A DNA stretch of 10,538 bases from an uncultured Allobaculum sp. (GCA_910577085.1 CAJTLE010000101.1:1-10538), one strand, 5' to 3'. Counted from the first letter of the stretch, positions 1 through 8,384 are shown. Numbers and translations are program-made. Notes: generated by a model not told the origin, from the sequence alone.

Positions 1-186
1 GCCAGTGGCACAGCCGGGCAGCCAAGCAGGGAATGGATAAGCGCTGAAAGCATCTAAGTGCGAAGCCAGCCCCAAGATAAGATCTGCGGTATATAAGACC
101 CCTTGAAGACTACAAGGAAATAGGCTGGAGATGGAAGCGGAGTGATCCGTGAAGTTGGCCAGTACTAATCGGTCGAAAGCTTAATC
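1..186 (+). rRNA. 23S ribosomal RNA, 3' end (partial)
   Basis: This is the last ~186 nt of a 23S rRNA gene, cut by the left edge. The sequence shows the conserved 3' landmarks in order: GCTGAAAGCATCTAAG near 43-58, GCGAAGCC at 60-67, TAAGACCCCTTGAAGA around 95-110, and the near-universal AGTACTAATCGGTCG around 161-175 just before the end. The exact 3' end is estimated from the conserved GCTTAA tail and could be off by a few bases. The helix between TAAGACCCC and GGAAGC is short, as in many Bacillota. A 5S gene follows 224 nt downstream, so this is the distal part of a 16S-23S-5S operon read left to right. Confidence 0.96.
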
Positions 187-410
187 TAAGATAACGAGAT
201 ACAGAGTGAAAGCTCTGACAGTAAGAATCATGGAGAGGAAAGAAAGCCACAAGCAATCTTCACTCTTCATGAACGAAATGAAGTCATAACTGTTTGAAAC
301 GGAAGTTATGTCGAAGCTGGTGTTTGTTTTTGAAAGATCCATGAGATCAACGACAGTCTGCACAATCATTGTGTGAACATCGAAAGATGTGCCGATTCAA
401 TGAAATAGTA
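187..410 (+). other. 23S-5S internal transcribed spacer, no tRNA
   Basis: This 224-nt spacer lies between the 23S and 5S genes. I looked for a tRNA (T-arm GTTCGAATC-like segment and closing acceptor stem) and saw none. It contains a 7-bp inverted repeat, CATAACT (285-291) with AGTTATG (304-310), and a looser complementarity between 229-242 and 258-271. Either could be an RNase III-type processing stem in the precursor RNA. That role is inference from position only. Confidence 0.7.
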
Positions 411-514
411 TGGTGACGCTAGCCAATGGGTCACACCTGTACCCATCTCGAACACAGAAGTTAAGCCATTGAACGCCGACGATAGTGTAAAAGCGAAAAT
501 AGGAAGTCGCCAGA
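411..514 (+). rRNA. 5S ribosomal RNA
   Basis: The 5S hallmarks are present in order: GGGTCACACCTGTACCCAT (helix III and loop), CGAACACAGAAGTTAAGCC (loop C and the conserved GAACACxGAAGTTAAG core), then a 3' segment ending AGTCGCCA. The ends close a terminal helix, TGGTGAC (411-417) with GTCGCCA (507-513), seven pairs including one G-U. At about 104 nt it is shorter than the usual 115-120, mainly because the helix IV region (about 480-505) is small. The gene ends 8 nt before a strong terminator, so it is the last gene of this rRNA operon. Ends are uncertain by one to three bases. Confidence 0.95.
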
Positions 515-521
515 TAAAATG

Positions 522-565
522 AAACCCGAAGGATAAAGGAGAAATCCGATATTCTTCGGGTTTTC
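522..565 (+). terminator. rRNA operon terminator, probably bidirectional
   Basis: AAACCCGAAG (522-531) pairs perfectly with CTTCGGGTTT (554-563), and a minor GGAT/ATCC pairing lies inside the loop. The right arm runs into TTTT then CTT on the + strand. This is a classic Rho-independent terminator for the 23S-5S transcript. Read on the - strand, the same stem is followed by TTT-C-ATTTT, so it may also stop the convergent acetyltransferase transcript, whose stop codon lies 73 nt away. Confidence 0.9.
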
Positions 566-637
566 TTATTGTTTCCACAGTTAGCTTAGACTAATGTCGA
601 CCACCTGCGATGAATGCTTCGCCCTGCTGTCTTTCCG

Positions 638-1228
638 TTACAGTTCACTTTCGATGAAACGGACAGCAGATCGGTCCCAGAAGAGATTGATTTTACGATC
701 CTGATGGCCATCGAGGGTGAGAAGATACAGCCGGAAAAGGACTTTCTGGTTTTTAGGCTGAACGATTTCTTCGTATGAATATTGGTATTCCATGCCAAGC
801 AGTTTCATGACGCCGCCGCTGCGGGGATTTTGAACGTCATGGGTGGCGATGAAATAGGGAACGTGATCGGCTTTTAACTGTTGGACAAGGGCTTTGGCGG
901 CTTCGGTGATAATCCTGCGATGCCAGAATTCTTTTTTCAGACCATAGCCGAGTTCATAAGGTTCTTCCGTACTCAGTTCAATATAGCCAATGGGAAGATT
1001 GTCTTCTTTGAGACAGATCGCATACGAATAGCTTTGACCTTTGGCATATTGGCTGGCATAGTGCTGCTCAAAGAAGGTGCGAGCCTGTTTCAGTGTCTGT
1101 GTAGGGTACCAGGGAAGGAACTGATTGACTTCTTCATCCTGGAAGATCTCAAAAAGAGCGGGCAGGTCATCTTCGGTAAATTTTCTCAGGATCAGGCGGT
1201 CGGTCTGAATTTCGGGCGTGTTTTTCAT
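638..1228 (-). CDS. GNAT family N-acetyltransferase, RimJ/RimL-like
   Basis: The 196-residue product has the layout of the Acetyltransf_3 (RimJ/RimL) branch of GNAT enzymes. These transfer the acetyl group of acetyl-CoA to an amino group, on a ribosomal protein N-terminus or a small molecule. Visible marks are the N-terminal TDRLILRKFTEDDLP (residues 9-23), the IGYIEL strand (80-85), ELGYGL (92-97) and the C-terminal VLFRLYLLTLDG (163-174). The acetyl-CoA loop is unusual: residues 102-110 read WHRRIITEA where the family usually has a Q/R-x-x-G-x-G/A pattern, so the glycines that hold the pyrophosphate are absent. The start is backed by AAGGAGA at 1233-1239, 4-5 nt upstream. It is convergent with the 5S gene and separated from the jet operon by a terminator, so it is probably an independent gene. 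The substrate cannot be read from the sequence. Confidence 0.9.
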   Translation of the reverse strand: MKNTPEIQTDRLILRKFTEDDLPALFEIFQDEEVNQFLPWYPTQTLKQARTFFEQHYASQYAKGQSYSYAICLKEDNLPIGYIELSTEEPYELGYGLKKEFWHRRIITEAAKALVQQLKADHVPYFIATHDVQNPRSGGVMKLLGMEYQYSYEEIVQPKNQKVLFRLYLLTLDGHQDRKINLFWDRSAVRFIESEL

Positions 1229-1240
1229 GGGGTCTCCTTT

Positions 1241-1547
1241 TCAAGCAGAGTTCAAATTAAGAACTGGATCCAGATACGAGTGGACTTTTTGGATGGGATC
1301 CGGATCTGAACCAGCTTCATGGCTATTGTAAGCCAGATTCAGCGTCAGACCGAAGAGATTTCTGGTTCTTGGGATTGTTTCACGATTGGCTGTTTTTGAG
1401 ATTCCCTGATTTCGATAATGCTTTGGAGGCAGTTTGCTTCGTGAATCCTGGTTTCGGTATTGCTTGGGTTGTAGCTGGCTGCGTGAATATTTGTTTTATT
1501 GTTTCGGAGCGTCTCATTATTTCTCATTATTATGGATGAGAGAAATG
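1241..1547. other. Intergenic gap without a supported gene
   Basis: This ~300-nt stretch lies upstream of the acetyltransferase and downstream of jetC. It should carry the acetyltransferase promoter, but I find no convincing -35/-10 pair at normal spacing. A TACAAT on the - strand near 1326-1331 has no good partner. It contains a 10-bp palindrome CTGGATCCAG near 1264-1273, the 42-bp tandem repeat listed separately, and a tandem TCTCATTATT duplication (1512-1531) whose second copy can pair with ATGAGA at 1536-1541. A 60-codon open frame on the - strand (1345-1527) lacks a Shine-Dalgarno site and is not called. Confidence 0.6.
1410..1493. repeat. Degenerate 42-bp tandem repeat, two copies
   Basis: Copy A is 1410-1451 and copy B is 1452-1493. 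They align without gaps at about 30 of 42 positions, sharing TTTCG, ATnGCTT and the block CGTGAAT. A more diverged third copy may lie just to the left, ending in GATTCCCTGATTTCG. The period is a multiple of three, so the short - strand frame crossing it shows a repeated 14-residue pattern (T-x-I-H-x-A). No function is evident. It may be a remnant of an older gene or a duplicated spacer element. Confidence 0.6.
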
Positions 1548-1594
1548 AAAAAGCTCTCGTTTTGGATAGATTGATCCAGGGCGAGAGCTTTTTT
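1548..1594 (-). terminator. Bidirectional terminator after the jet operon
   Basis: AAAAAGCTCTCG (1548-1559) pairs with CGAGAGCTTTTT (1582-1593), and an inner GGAT/ATCC pairing extends the hairpin. Each arm carries a run of A or T on its outer side, so both strands read as stem plus U-tract. On the - strand it lies 57 nt past the jetC stop codon and is the obvious end of the jetDABC transcript. It also insulates the operon from + strand read-through and from the acetyltransferase gene. Confidence 0.92.
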
Positions 1595-1651
1595 GGTTTA
1601 TCGTTATTTTTAGAGCAGTGGTTTTACAGTGCCTGTTTGATTGCGGCTGTT

Positions 1652-4600
1652 TTATTCCTCGTCAAACAGCGCGGCCTGTTCGAAGGTGTTTTCCAGCGGT
1701 TCGGCCTTGGAGGCGTCTGTATAGGTTCGAATCTGAATCGGATCGATTGAGGAGTGATCCGGGGATTTGGTGTGGGTGACACCCAGATGGTTTTTATCAT
1801 CGTAGTTGGGGATCAGCCGCAGGGTGTAGATGTTTTTGAAGGCGTTGATGACTTCAGCATTGCCAACGTTGGAGAAGGCCACAAGCTGAGTCGCGGTGGA
1901 CTGACACAGATTCATTAAGGCCTGAATGATATGGCCGGATTGCACGTAGGCAAAGGGGTTATCCAGAAGCAGCAGATGCCAGGACTTTTTGCCATAGACT
2001 TTGGAGACGGTGTCTTTGCGCTGGAAGTTGAGAACGGCACTGATGACGACAAAGGCACATAAGAAACCCTCGGCACCGGACAGTTTGCCGGCTTCATTCC
2101 AGGCGATTTTGATCTGGTTGTTTTCCTCAATTTTATACAGCCGGATCGGGATGCCGGAAATGCCGACCAGGGCGTCATATAAAGCGGCTGCCTGAATGCG
2201 CTGTTCAATCAGAGCGGACTGTTTTTCCGGATGGGCATCAATGGCCGCAATGAGGGCGTCGAGATATTCTTCCAGTCTGGCTTTGGCGACGGCTTCGATT
2301 TCTTCCCAGTCTTTGAGTTCGATGTTGAGCATCTTGCGCTGGATGCGGCCGATCTGGATGGTGGTATCCTGATCAATGGCTTTTAAGTTGGCATGCAGAT
2401 GCGAGATGTAGTCCATCAGCGTATGGACCAGGGCCGTGCGGTTGTCTTTGAGCAGTTTGAGATCGGCTTCAGTTTTGTCGATGAAGGTTTGCAGCAAAGC
2501 TTTTTTCTGTTCGAGCTCTTCGGGCATCGTGGCTGGGTTTGCCAGCAAAGGTTCAATGGCTTCCAGCATCTGGAAACATAAAGCCAGCCGTGAGCGGTAG
2601 GCTTCTTTCTCTTTGGAAAGCTGACGGCTGAAGCTAGTCGAGAAGTTGGCTGCGGTTTTCTGCTGACGTCGACCTTCAGTGACGAGCTTTGAAAGCTGCG
2701 TATCGAGGTCTTCTGTGGTCCAGTCTTTGACATCAACGGGAGCCATGTGCAGAACATCGCCGGCTTCGTTGGTGCGGGGTTTGACAAAGCGGGTGGTTTC
2801 CAGAATAAGGCTGGCTTCGGTGCTGGCGGAGTTGAAAACCTGCTGGAAGTGGGTGTTTTTCTCGGTCAGTTTTTCTTTGTCTTTGGTCAGGGATTTTTGG
2901 TCCGAGCGGGCTTTTTCAATGTATTCTTTCAGATCACCCTGATGACATTCACTCAGCGGCAGCGGTCTGTTCGTCGCAAAGCGTTCTTCCATCTGATCTT
3001 CAAGCGCCTTACGCTGGCCTTCAAAATTGGAAACTTCGCCAGTCAGGGTGACTTTTTCTTCCAGCAGGCGGTCGATTTCGGACTCGACATCTTCAATCTC
3101 CCTGCGGTTGAGGTCCTCGGCATGGGTGCTGTAAAGGACATCTTTCCAGTCGGCTTCTGTAAAGTGGTAGCGTTGCTGCAAAGAATCCAGACGGGCTTGG
3201 TAGGTGCGCAGGTTTTTGCGGTTGCGATCGCGCTCTTTGACGTAAACACCGTATTGGGAACTGCTCAGCTCCAGTGACAGGGAGTCAAAACGCGGCTGAA
3301 GTTCTTCAATCGTTCCTTCGACCGGCTTTTCGTCTTTGAATGGCTCGAGCTCGTCCGTCTTTTCTTGAATTTCATCCACCTGCCCACTCAGACGTTCTGA
3401 TTTGCGGGTGTCGGCGAGTTTCTGGCTGGCAAGGGAAGACAACTTGCTGGTGAGAGCCGCAAGATCTTTTTGTTGGGTGGCAAGCTCAGCTTGCAGGGAG
3501 TCATAAGTCTGCTGGTCAAGGATCGCCTGCTCGAATGCCTGGACATGGTCATTCCAGGCCTGCAGACGCTGTTCTTTTTTGTCGATCTCTTTTTTGACCG
3601 CATTGGATTGTTCGGTCAGATCTTTGATGGTTTTGGTGCATTGATCGATCTTGAGATTCAGATCGGTCTTTTGTTTGGCAAGGGTCTGGAGGGTGTTTTC
3701 CAGAGCGGCTTTTTTCTGGTTGAGTTCTTCGAGTTTCTGTTCGGTCAGGTTTTCGGTTTCCACTTCCTTGAACGAAGCTTCCAGCTCTTTTTGCGCGCTG
3801 CGGCTCGAAGCCAGGAAGGCTTCGTGACCCTGCTGCTCTTTGGTTAAGGAATCAATGAGCTCCTTTAACTTAGAGGGGAAGATCAAGTTGGTGTTGAAAT
3901 GCAGGTAGGCACTCATGGAGCTGAGAACGGGCGAAGGATCGGGGGTGGTGGAAAGCAGTTCCCGTGAGCAGAAGAAGATCGGCTCGCTGGTGTAGAGGTC
4001 GCGTTTTTTGAATTCTTCCAAAACCTGGGCGGACAGATCGTCATCCATCACCAGAGCATACGGGAAGAAGGGGAAATCACGGACGAGCTTTTCTTTCATT
4101 TTGGGATGGAGCGTCGATTCACGAAGCCACATCGCACCGGTCATCTTTTCAATGCCCAGTTCATCGAGCACCTGATTCATTTCACTGGAAAGCTCGAGAC
4201 TCGTTCCGGTCTGCAGGTTTTCAAGATTTCGTTTACATTGGGCAATGTCGGCCATGGCCTGATCCTGATGGGCTTCAAAGCGGGAGATCATGGCCTGGTA
4301 TTTATAGTTGAACAGATCGGACTGCCAGATTTTTTCCAGTTCAATGCCAAGCTGCACGGCAAGATTTTTGCGTTTTTCAAAGGCACTGGTCGCCTCGTCA
4401 AGAGCTGTGTTGTTGAGGGTCTGTCCGTTTTCGGTCTGGAGCTTGTCAAGATCGTTTTGATGGACTTTGTCTTCCAGCAATTTCCTTTCACGTTCACTGG
4501 CTTCAATACTGGCTTTGAGCGCATTCCACTGCTGGTTTTTCTGGTCCAGTTCGTTTTCCAGGTCGGTGGTCAGAGCGTCGTAGAGCGGCTTGTCATCGGT

Positions 4601-6133
4601 CCAGCTCAGGCTGTGATTGAGGGAGAGGTTATGTTTTTTGAGCAGCTTTTCTTCTTTTTTGAAAAACTCATTGACCTTGCTTTGGGCTACGGCTGAATCG
4701 GATGTGGTTTTCTGAATGGCCTTATTGAGTTTGTCCTGGTCGTCTTTGGCTTTCTTTTCCTCGCTGTCCAGATCATTGATCGTCTGACGAATTGCGTCCA
4801 GGGCTTCCTGTTTTTCAGTAAGTGAGAGCTTGTATAACTGATAGAGGCGGCTTCCATAGCCGTTTCGTTTCTTTTCGATTTCATCGTTGGAAAGCTTTGC
4901 GCTTTCGGCCTTTTCCTTATATTCCAGATAGGCGTCTTCGGTTTCCTGCACCTGTTCATTCTGACGGGCACATTCGAGCTTACCCGCCACCTGTTCGAGT
5001 TGGGCAAGTTTGGACTGATTGTCTTCCAGTTCGTCTTCAACCAGATTCAGCTCACTGCTTTTGGCATCGTATTGTTCTTTGTTCGCATACCATTTTTTCG
5101 ACAGACCTTCATATTCCAGATGATCCAGATCGGCTTTGGCCTGGGTAAGCAGGGCATCGAGAGTTTCGCCTTCGCGTTCGAACTGCCCGAGCGCATTGTC
5201 AATGCCTTTCGCAAACGCATCGAGCTTCTGACCAGTTTCATTGAGATCCTGATACTCCCCGGCAAGACTGAGGGAAGAGGTGTAGAACGAATCGAGCAGT
5301 TTCTGGAATTCCTGCAGTTCATCCATCGCTTTGAGATTGTCCTTGTTTTTGGCCTGCAGATCGACAAATTCGGTGGTCATGGAAATGAAGTGCGCCATGT
5401 GGCTGGAACGATCATCCAGACCGGCTTCCTTATCGATCTTGGCAGCGGCGGCGGGAATGAGAACCCGGCGCAGCAGTTTCTCTTCCGTATCGTACGTCTC
5501 ACAAAATTTGGACATCCCGGATTCTTCCAGGTTGAAGTCACGCATCTGCCGCCACTCGGCGGGCTCAATGCCTAGTTCCATCAATCGCGACTGATAGATG
5601 CGGTTGTGGCTGGAGTTGGATAAGTTATAGATCGCCAACTGACTCGGATGTTCTTTGGCAAACTCTTCCAGCATGGTTTTGGCCGCCTGGAAGGTTTTAT
5701 AGCTGCGACGGCCTTCTCTGGTTTCATCGAGCAGTTCCAGATTGGAGAGCGCAAAGGGTTCAGAACTGTTGTATTCGCTGATCCAGGCATAGAGATTGAT
5801 CTTTTCCTGGCTGTCCTGATCCTGTGCCTGGCGGCGGTTGATCATCAGACCAATACAGAACCGGCCCGCATTGCCGTCTTTAATCCATTCCTGAACGATA
5901 AAGGAAGGTTTGGAATCTTTGAAATAATCCGCAAACGCACGCTTTGGAAAGTTACGCTGACGGCCGGAAATATAGGGGGCGAGCAGCATCTGGGTCATGA
6001 CAGACTTGCCGCCGCCATTTTCCATTTTTAATAACGTGCTGATTCCGTCGATGTCGAGAATCTGATCGGGAATGATGTTACGGCCATAGTTGTATTCAAT
6101 ATGGGTCAGGCGGATTTTATTGAGCAGGGGCAT
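1652..6133 (-). CDS. jetC: Wadjet SMC-type ATPase JetC (MksB-like), long form
   Basis: This is the motor of the Wadjet complex: an SMC-like ATPase that dimerises, extrudes DNA loops and presents small circles to JetD for cutting. The N-terminal half-head holds Walker A NGGGKS at residues 39-44, with K43 the phosphate-binding lysine. The C-terminal half-head holds the ABC signature LSGAE (1351-1355) and Walker B LLLLDNP (D1391). Between them lie two long charged coiled-coil arms (about 270-650 and 760-1290) and a non-coiled hinge-like domain (about 655-760), the SMC plan. At 1493 residues it is longer than the roughly 1100-residue JetC of type I systems as I remember them. The residue after the Walker B aspartate is Asn (N1392) instead of the usual catalytic Glu. 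The last residues read QAALFDEE, resembling a sliding-clamp motif. The start overlaps the jetB stop by one base (TAATG), with AGCGAGG as ribosome site. Wadjet family membership is firm; type III is inference. Confidence 0.93.
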   Translation of the reverse strand: MPLLNKIRLTHIEYNYGRNIIPDQILDIDGISTLLKMENGGGKSVMTQMLLAPYISGRQRNFPKRAFADYFKDSKPSFIVQEWIKDGNAGRFCIGLMINRRQAQDQDSQEKINLYAWISEYNSSEPFALSNLELLDETREGRRSYKTFQAAKTMLEEFAKEHPSQLAIYNLSNSSHNRIYQSRLMELGIEPAEWRQMRDFNLEESGMSKFCETYDTEEKLLRRVLIPAAAAKIDKEAGLDDRSSHMAHFISMTTEFVDLQAKNKDNLKAMDELQEFQKLLDSFYTSSLSLAGEYQDLNETGQKLDAFAKGIDNALGQFEREGETLDALLTQAKADLDHLEYEGLSKKWYANKEQYDAKSSELNLVEDELEDNQSKLAQLEQVAGKLECARQNEQVQETEDAYLEYKEKAESAKLSNDEIEKKRNGYGSRLYQLYKLSLTEKQEALDAIRQTINDLDSEEKKAKDDQDKLNKAIQKTTSDSAVAQSKVNEFFKKEEKLLKKHNLSLNHSLSWTDDKPLYDALTTDLENELDQKNQQWNALKASIEASERERKLLEDKVHQNDLDKLQTENGQTLNNTALDEATSAFEKRKNLAVQLGIELEKIWQSDLFNYKYQAMISRFEAHQDQAMADIAQCKRNLENLQTGTSLELSSEMNQVLDELGIEKMTGAMWLRESTLHPKMKEKLVRDFPFFPYALVMDDDLSAQVLEEFKKRDLYTSEPIFFCSRELLSTTPDPSPVLSSMSAYLHFNTNLIFPSKLKELIDSLTKEQQGHEAFLASSRSAQKELEASFKEVETENLTEQKLEELNQKKAALENTLQTLAKQKTDLNLKIDQCTKTIKDLTEQSNAVKKEIDKKEQRLQAWNDHVQAFEQAILDQQTYDSLQAELATQQKDLAALTSKLSSLASQKLADTRKSERLSGQVDEIQEKTDELEPFKDEKPVEGTIEELQPRFDSLSLELSSSQYGVYVKERDRNRKNLRTYQARLDSLQQRYHFTEADWKDVLYSTHAEDLNRREIEDVESEIDRLLEEKVTLTGEVSNFEGQRKALEDQMEERFATNRPLPLSECHQGDLKEYIEKARSDQKSLTKDKEKLTEKNTHFQQVFNSASTEASLILETTRFVKPRTNEAGDVLHMAPVDVKDWTTEDLDTQLSKLVTEGRRQQKTAANFSTSFSRQLSKEKEAYRSRLALCFQMLEAIEPLLANPATMPEELEQKKALLQTFIDKTEADLKLLKDNRTALVHTLMDYISHLHANLKAIDQDTTIQIGRIQRKMLNIELKDWEEIEAVAKARLEEYLDALIAAIDAHPEKQSALIEQRIQAAALYDALVGISGIPIRLYKIEENNQIKIAWNEAGKLSGAEGFLCAFVVISAVLNFQRKDTVSKVYGKKSWHLLLLDNPFAYVQSGHIIQALMNLCQSTATQLVAFSNVGNAEVINAFKNIYTLRLIPNYDDKNHLGVTHTKSPDHSSIDPIQIRTYTDASKAEPLENTFEQAALFDEE

Positions 6134-6801
6134 TATTCATCCTCGCTTTCTACGGAACGTAAAATGGCCAGCTGGGCATCGGAGCGCAAAATGCTGTCCA
6201 TCAAAGCACTCATTCGTTCGGTTAAATAGATCTGCTCCTGATCGGGCAGATACACGACCAGTTTCTGCTTTTCCAGAAATTTGAGCAGCGTTAAAAACAG
6301 CTGGGCTTTATTGTTGGAAGCCCGCTTATGAGAAGGATCCGCAAGCAGGTTGTTATACGTATCGACCATGCGCTCATAGGGAATATTGCCTGGATTGTCT
6401 TTGGCATCCAGACCACTGTTGAGCGCTGTATTGAAGCGCCCCATCCAGTCATCAAGCGAAAGAAAATCACGGAGCTTTCCACCGCCGTAGTCCGTGGAGA
6501 AAAAAGCGTCCAGTAAAACCAGCAGCGCAAACATGCTCAGATAGTAATGGGCGTCCGTCTGATTGGATTTGAGCAGCTCCGCTTTTAAGTCTGCTTTGGA
6601 ATAGCCCAGAAACAGATTGTCCTGATTGGGGATCAGATAGATCATCCCCTGACGCGGCAGCAGCCGACAGTCAAAAGCGGCAGCGGCTGCTTCCAGCTGT
6701 TCAAGTCTTCCCGTATCGGCTTCCATCAGCCAGGTGTAATTGGGATCACTGGCTGGCAGTTCATGTTTTTGAAGCAGGGTATATAAAATTTCGTTGATCA
6801 T
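6133..6801 (-). CDS. jetB: Wadjet JetB, KITE-like accessory subunit
   Basis: The 222-residue protein sits where JetB (MksE) belongs, between the kleisin and the SMC ATPase. In characterised Wadjet and MksBEF complexes this subunit is a winged-helix KITE dimer that binds the kleisin. The sequence is soluble and mostly helical. It has an N-terminal part with SDPNYTWLMEAD (18-29) and a short beta segment GMIYLIPNQDN (52-62), which suits a winged-helix wing. A second strand pair near LVVYLPDQEQIYLT (about 182-195) would suit a second winged-helix domain. It does not look like the DUF4194 JetB of type I. From memory it resembles the DUF6063 group linked to type III, which was not checked. The start codon overlaps the jetA stop in ATGA, and AAGGAAG lies ~7 nt upstream, so translation is probably coupled. 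Identity rests largely on its position. Confidence 0.85.
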   Translation of the reverse strand: MINEILYTLLQKHELPASDPNYTWLMEADTGRLEQLEAAAAAFDCRLLPRQGMIYLIPNQDNLFLGYSKADLKAELLKSNQTDAHYYLSMFALLVLLDAFFSTDYGGGKLRDFLSLDDWMGRFNTALNSGLDAKDNPGNIPYERMVDTYNNLLADPSHKRASNNKAQLFLTLLKFLEKQKLVVYLPDQEQIYLTERMSALMDSILRSDAQLAILRSVESEDE

Positions 6802-8378
6802 AACGGCTTCCTTTCCAGACTCAGGTCGAGACCATCGACGCGTACTAACGCCTGCAGGCCGTTTTCTTCCATTTCAAATTCAATTTTGCGACCATTTTTC
6901 GTGATATTGAGCTTACAGTAGTCCTGCAGTTCAAGCTGATTTTCCATCGCTTCCAGAATGGCCAGCGGTAAGGAAAAAGAAGTCTGTTCTTCAATAATGA
7001 TTTCGTGGCGCTTGGAAAATAGATCGGCCAGATCAAAGGTTGTGGTCGAAGACAGACTGGAAAGCATTTCTCTGGCCTGATCCATCGAATCAAACTCTTC
7101 TCTGGAAAAAATCTCATCCAAAGCCTGCGTATGGCCGGGCACATTCACCAGGTTCATTAACAGAGCCTGGACTTTGTCATTCATGATCTGCACCCGGCGG
7201 ATATTCTCTTCTTTCTGCCGCTCATATTCGAGCTGGTCATAATCGGGATCAACTTCTTCGAGCGTTCCATCGAGCTCATTGATTCGCAAGGAACGATATT
7301 CAAACGCTCTGGCCGGAGTAAATTGTTTGGGCGGGTTTTTAAAGAACAACGGATGAAGCAGCTCATCAAAGCTTTCCAGACTGGACGGCTCATCCATAAC
7401 TTTCTGCCAGACCACCTGCCGGAACGGGCGGCGTTCATAAAAACTCTGCCGCATCTGAAACTGAAGCTGCTCATCAAGAAGTTTTGAAAACTTCTGGATG
7501 GCTTCCAGAATGGTTGTCTGGGCAAGAATGGAACGGGAAAGATAATTATTGATATCGCTCAGGGAAGCCAGGTCGGCTTCATCTTTAGCGGTAAAGGTTC
7601 CCGCGGCAAGTGCACGCTGCAGTTCCTGTAAAAGCTGATTGACATTGTTCCAGTACCCCTGAAACTTCGTCCGGCTTTCTGAGATCAGGGTATAGGTTGA
7701 ATTGCTCAGTTCTACATAGGCTTTCTGATCCAGAACGGCGGCATTGGAGCGGACCTGCAGCGCCTTGTTGTGAATTTCCACTTCCTGAATTTTGAGCAGC
7801 TGAAAGATCTCCCGGATTTCATCGAGTGCCTTGGAATAGTTTTTGGCTTTCATCTGCAGCTCGAAAACCAGATCCCGAAACTGAAGCCGGAGGTTTTCTT
7901 CCATCTCCAGGGTAGAGAGCATCAGATGGAAGCCATCATCGCTCATCTTGTAAGAAGCTTTTGGAATTGGACCATCATAGGCCACCTGCGAAGTCAGATA
8001 ATTCAGGCGCACTTTCCAGCGATCATCGCCTTCGATGGGATCAAAACTGAAGGGGGCTCCCTGGTTGCATAAAATATTGGTGACCATTAAGTCAGCCAGC
8101 TTTGTACACTGCTCCAGATCCAGTTCCTTATGAAACAGTTCACGATTGCCTTCCAGAATACAGAGAGCAATATCTTCTAAAAAGCAGTTCTCACTGGCCA
8201 GTGTACGCTCCATGATGTAGCGCAGGACCATAAAAAATAACAGAATCTGTTCATCCAGCCGGGAAAAGCCGTAACTGTCTAACGTACGACCTTTCTGTTT
8301 CAACAACGAAAACAGCTGACCAAACAGTGCGATGGTATACATTCGTTTTTCCAGGTCACGGTAAAATTCACTTTGCAT
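6798..8378 (-). CDS. jetA: Wadjet JetA, kleisin-like subunit
   Basis: In Wadjet complexes JetA (MksF) is the kleisin that closes the SMC ring and recruits the KITE and JetD subunits. I chose the start at 8378 (526 residues). AAGGGAGA lies 6 nt upstream (8385-8392), and the open frame above it, up to an ATG at 8492, has no ribosome site and encodes an odd Phe/Lys-rich tail. The protein has a helical N-terminal domain starting MQSEFYRDLEKRM and a central helical region likely to be coiled coil. A charged linker around EEVDPDYDQLEYERQKEEN follows, then a C-terminal domain with alternating strands (KNGRKIEFEMEENG), fitting a kleisin with winged-helix ends. There is no catalytic motif. The stop codon overlaps jetB by 4 nt, and 117 nt separate it from jetD. 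The family is inferred from size, fold pattern and gene context more than from a recognised motif. Confidence 0.85.
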   Translation of the reverse strand: MQSEFYRDLEKRMYTIALFGQLFSLLKQKGRTLDSYGFSRLDEQILLFFMVLRYIMERTLASENCFLEDIALCILEGNRELFHKELDLEQCTKLADLMVTNILCNQGAPFSFDPIEGDDRWKVRLNYLTSQVAYDGPIPKASYKMSDDGFHLMLSTLEMEENLRLQFRDLVFELQMKAKNYSKALDEIREIFQLLKIQEVEIHNKALQVRSNAAVLDQKAYVELSNSTYTLISESRTKFQGYWNNVNQLLQELQRALAAGTFTAKDEADLASLSDINNYLSRSILAQTTILEAIQKFSKLLDEQLQFQMRQSFYERRPFRQVVWQKVMDEPSSLESFDELLHPLFFKNPPKQFTPARAFEYRSLRINELDGTLEEVDPDYDQLEYERQKEENIRRVQIMNDKVQALLMNLVNVPGHTQALDEIFSREEFDSMDQAREMLSSLSSTTTFDLADLFSKRHEIIIEEQTSFSLPLAILEAMENQLELQDYCKLNITKNGRKIEFEMEENGLQALVRVDGLDLSLERKPL

Positions 8379-8384
8379 GGCAGA

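Noticed and set aside
187..410. Possible tRNA gene in the 23S-5S spacer.
   Set aside because: No T-loop consensus or closing acceptor stem could be found.
1345..1527. 60-codon - strand frame between the acetyltransferase and jetC.
   Set aside because: No ribosome site, biased Asn/Glu/Ser-rich composition, and it is explained by a degenerate 42-bp repeat.
2747..6031. Long + strand frames opposite jetC (for example 2747-3277, 4106-4696, 5000-5575).
   Set aside because: They are antisense shadows of jetC: Phe/Gly/Val-rich translations of coiled-coil codons, with no family or ribosome site.
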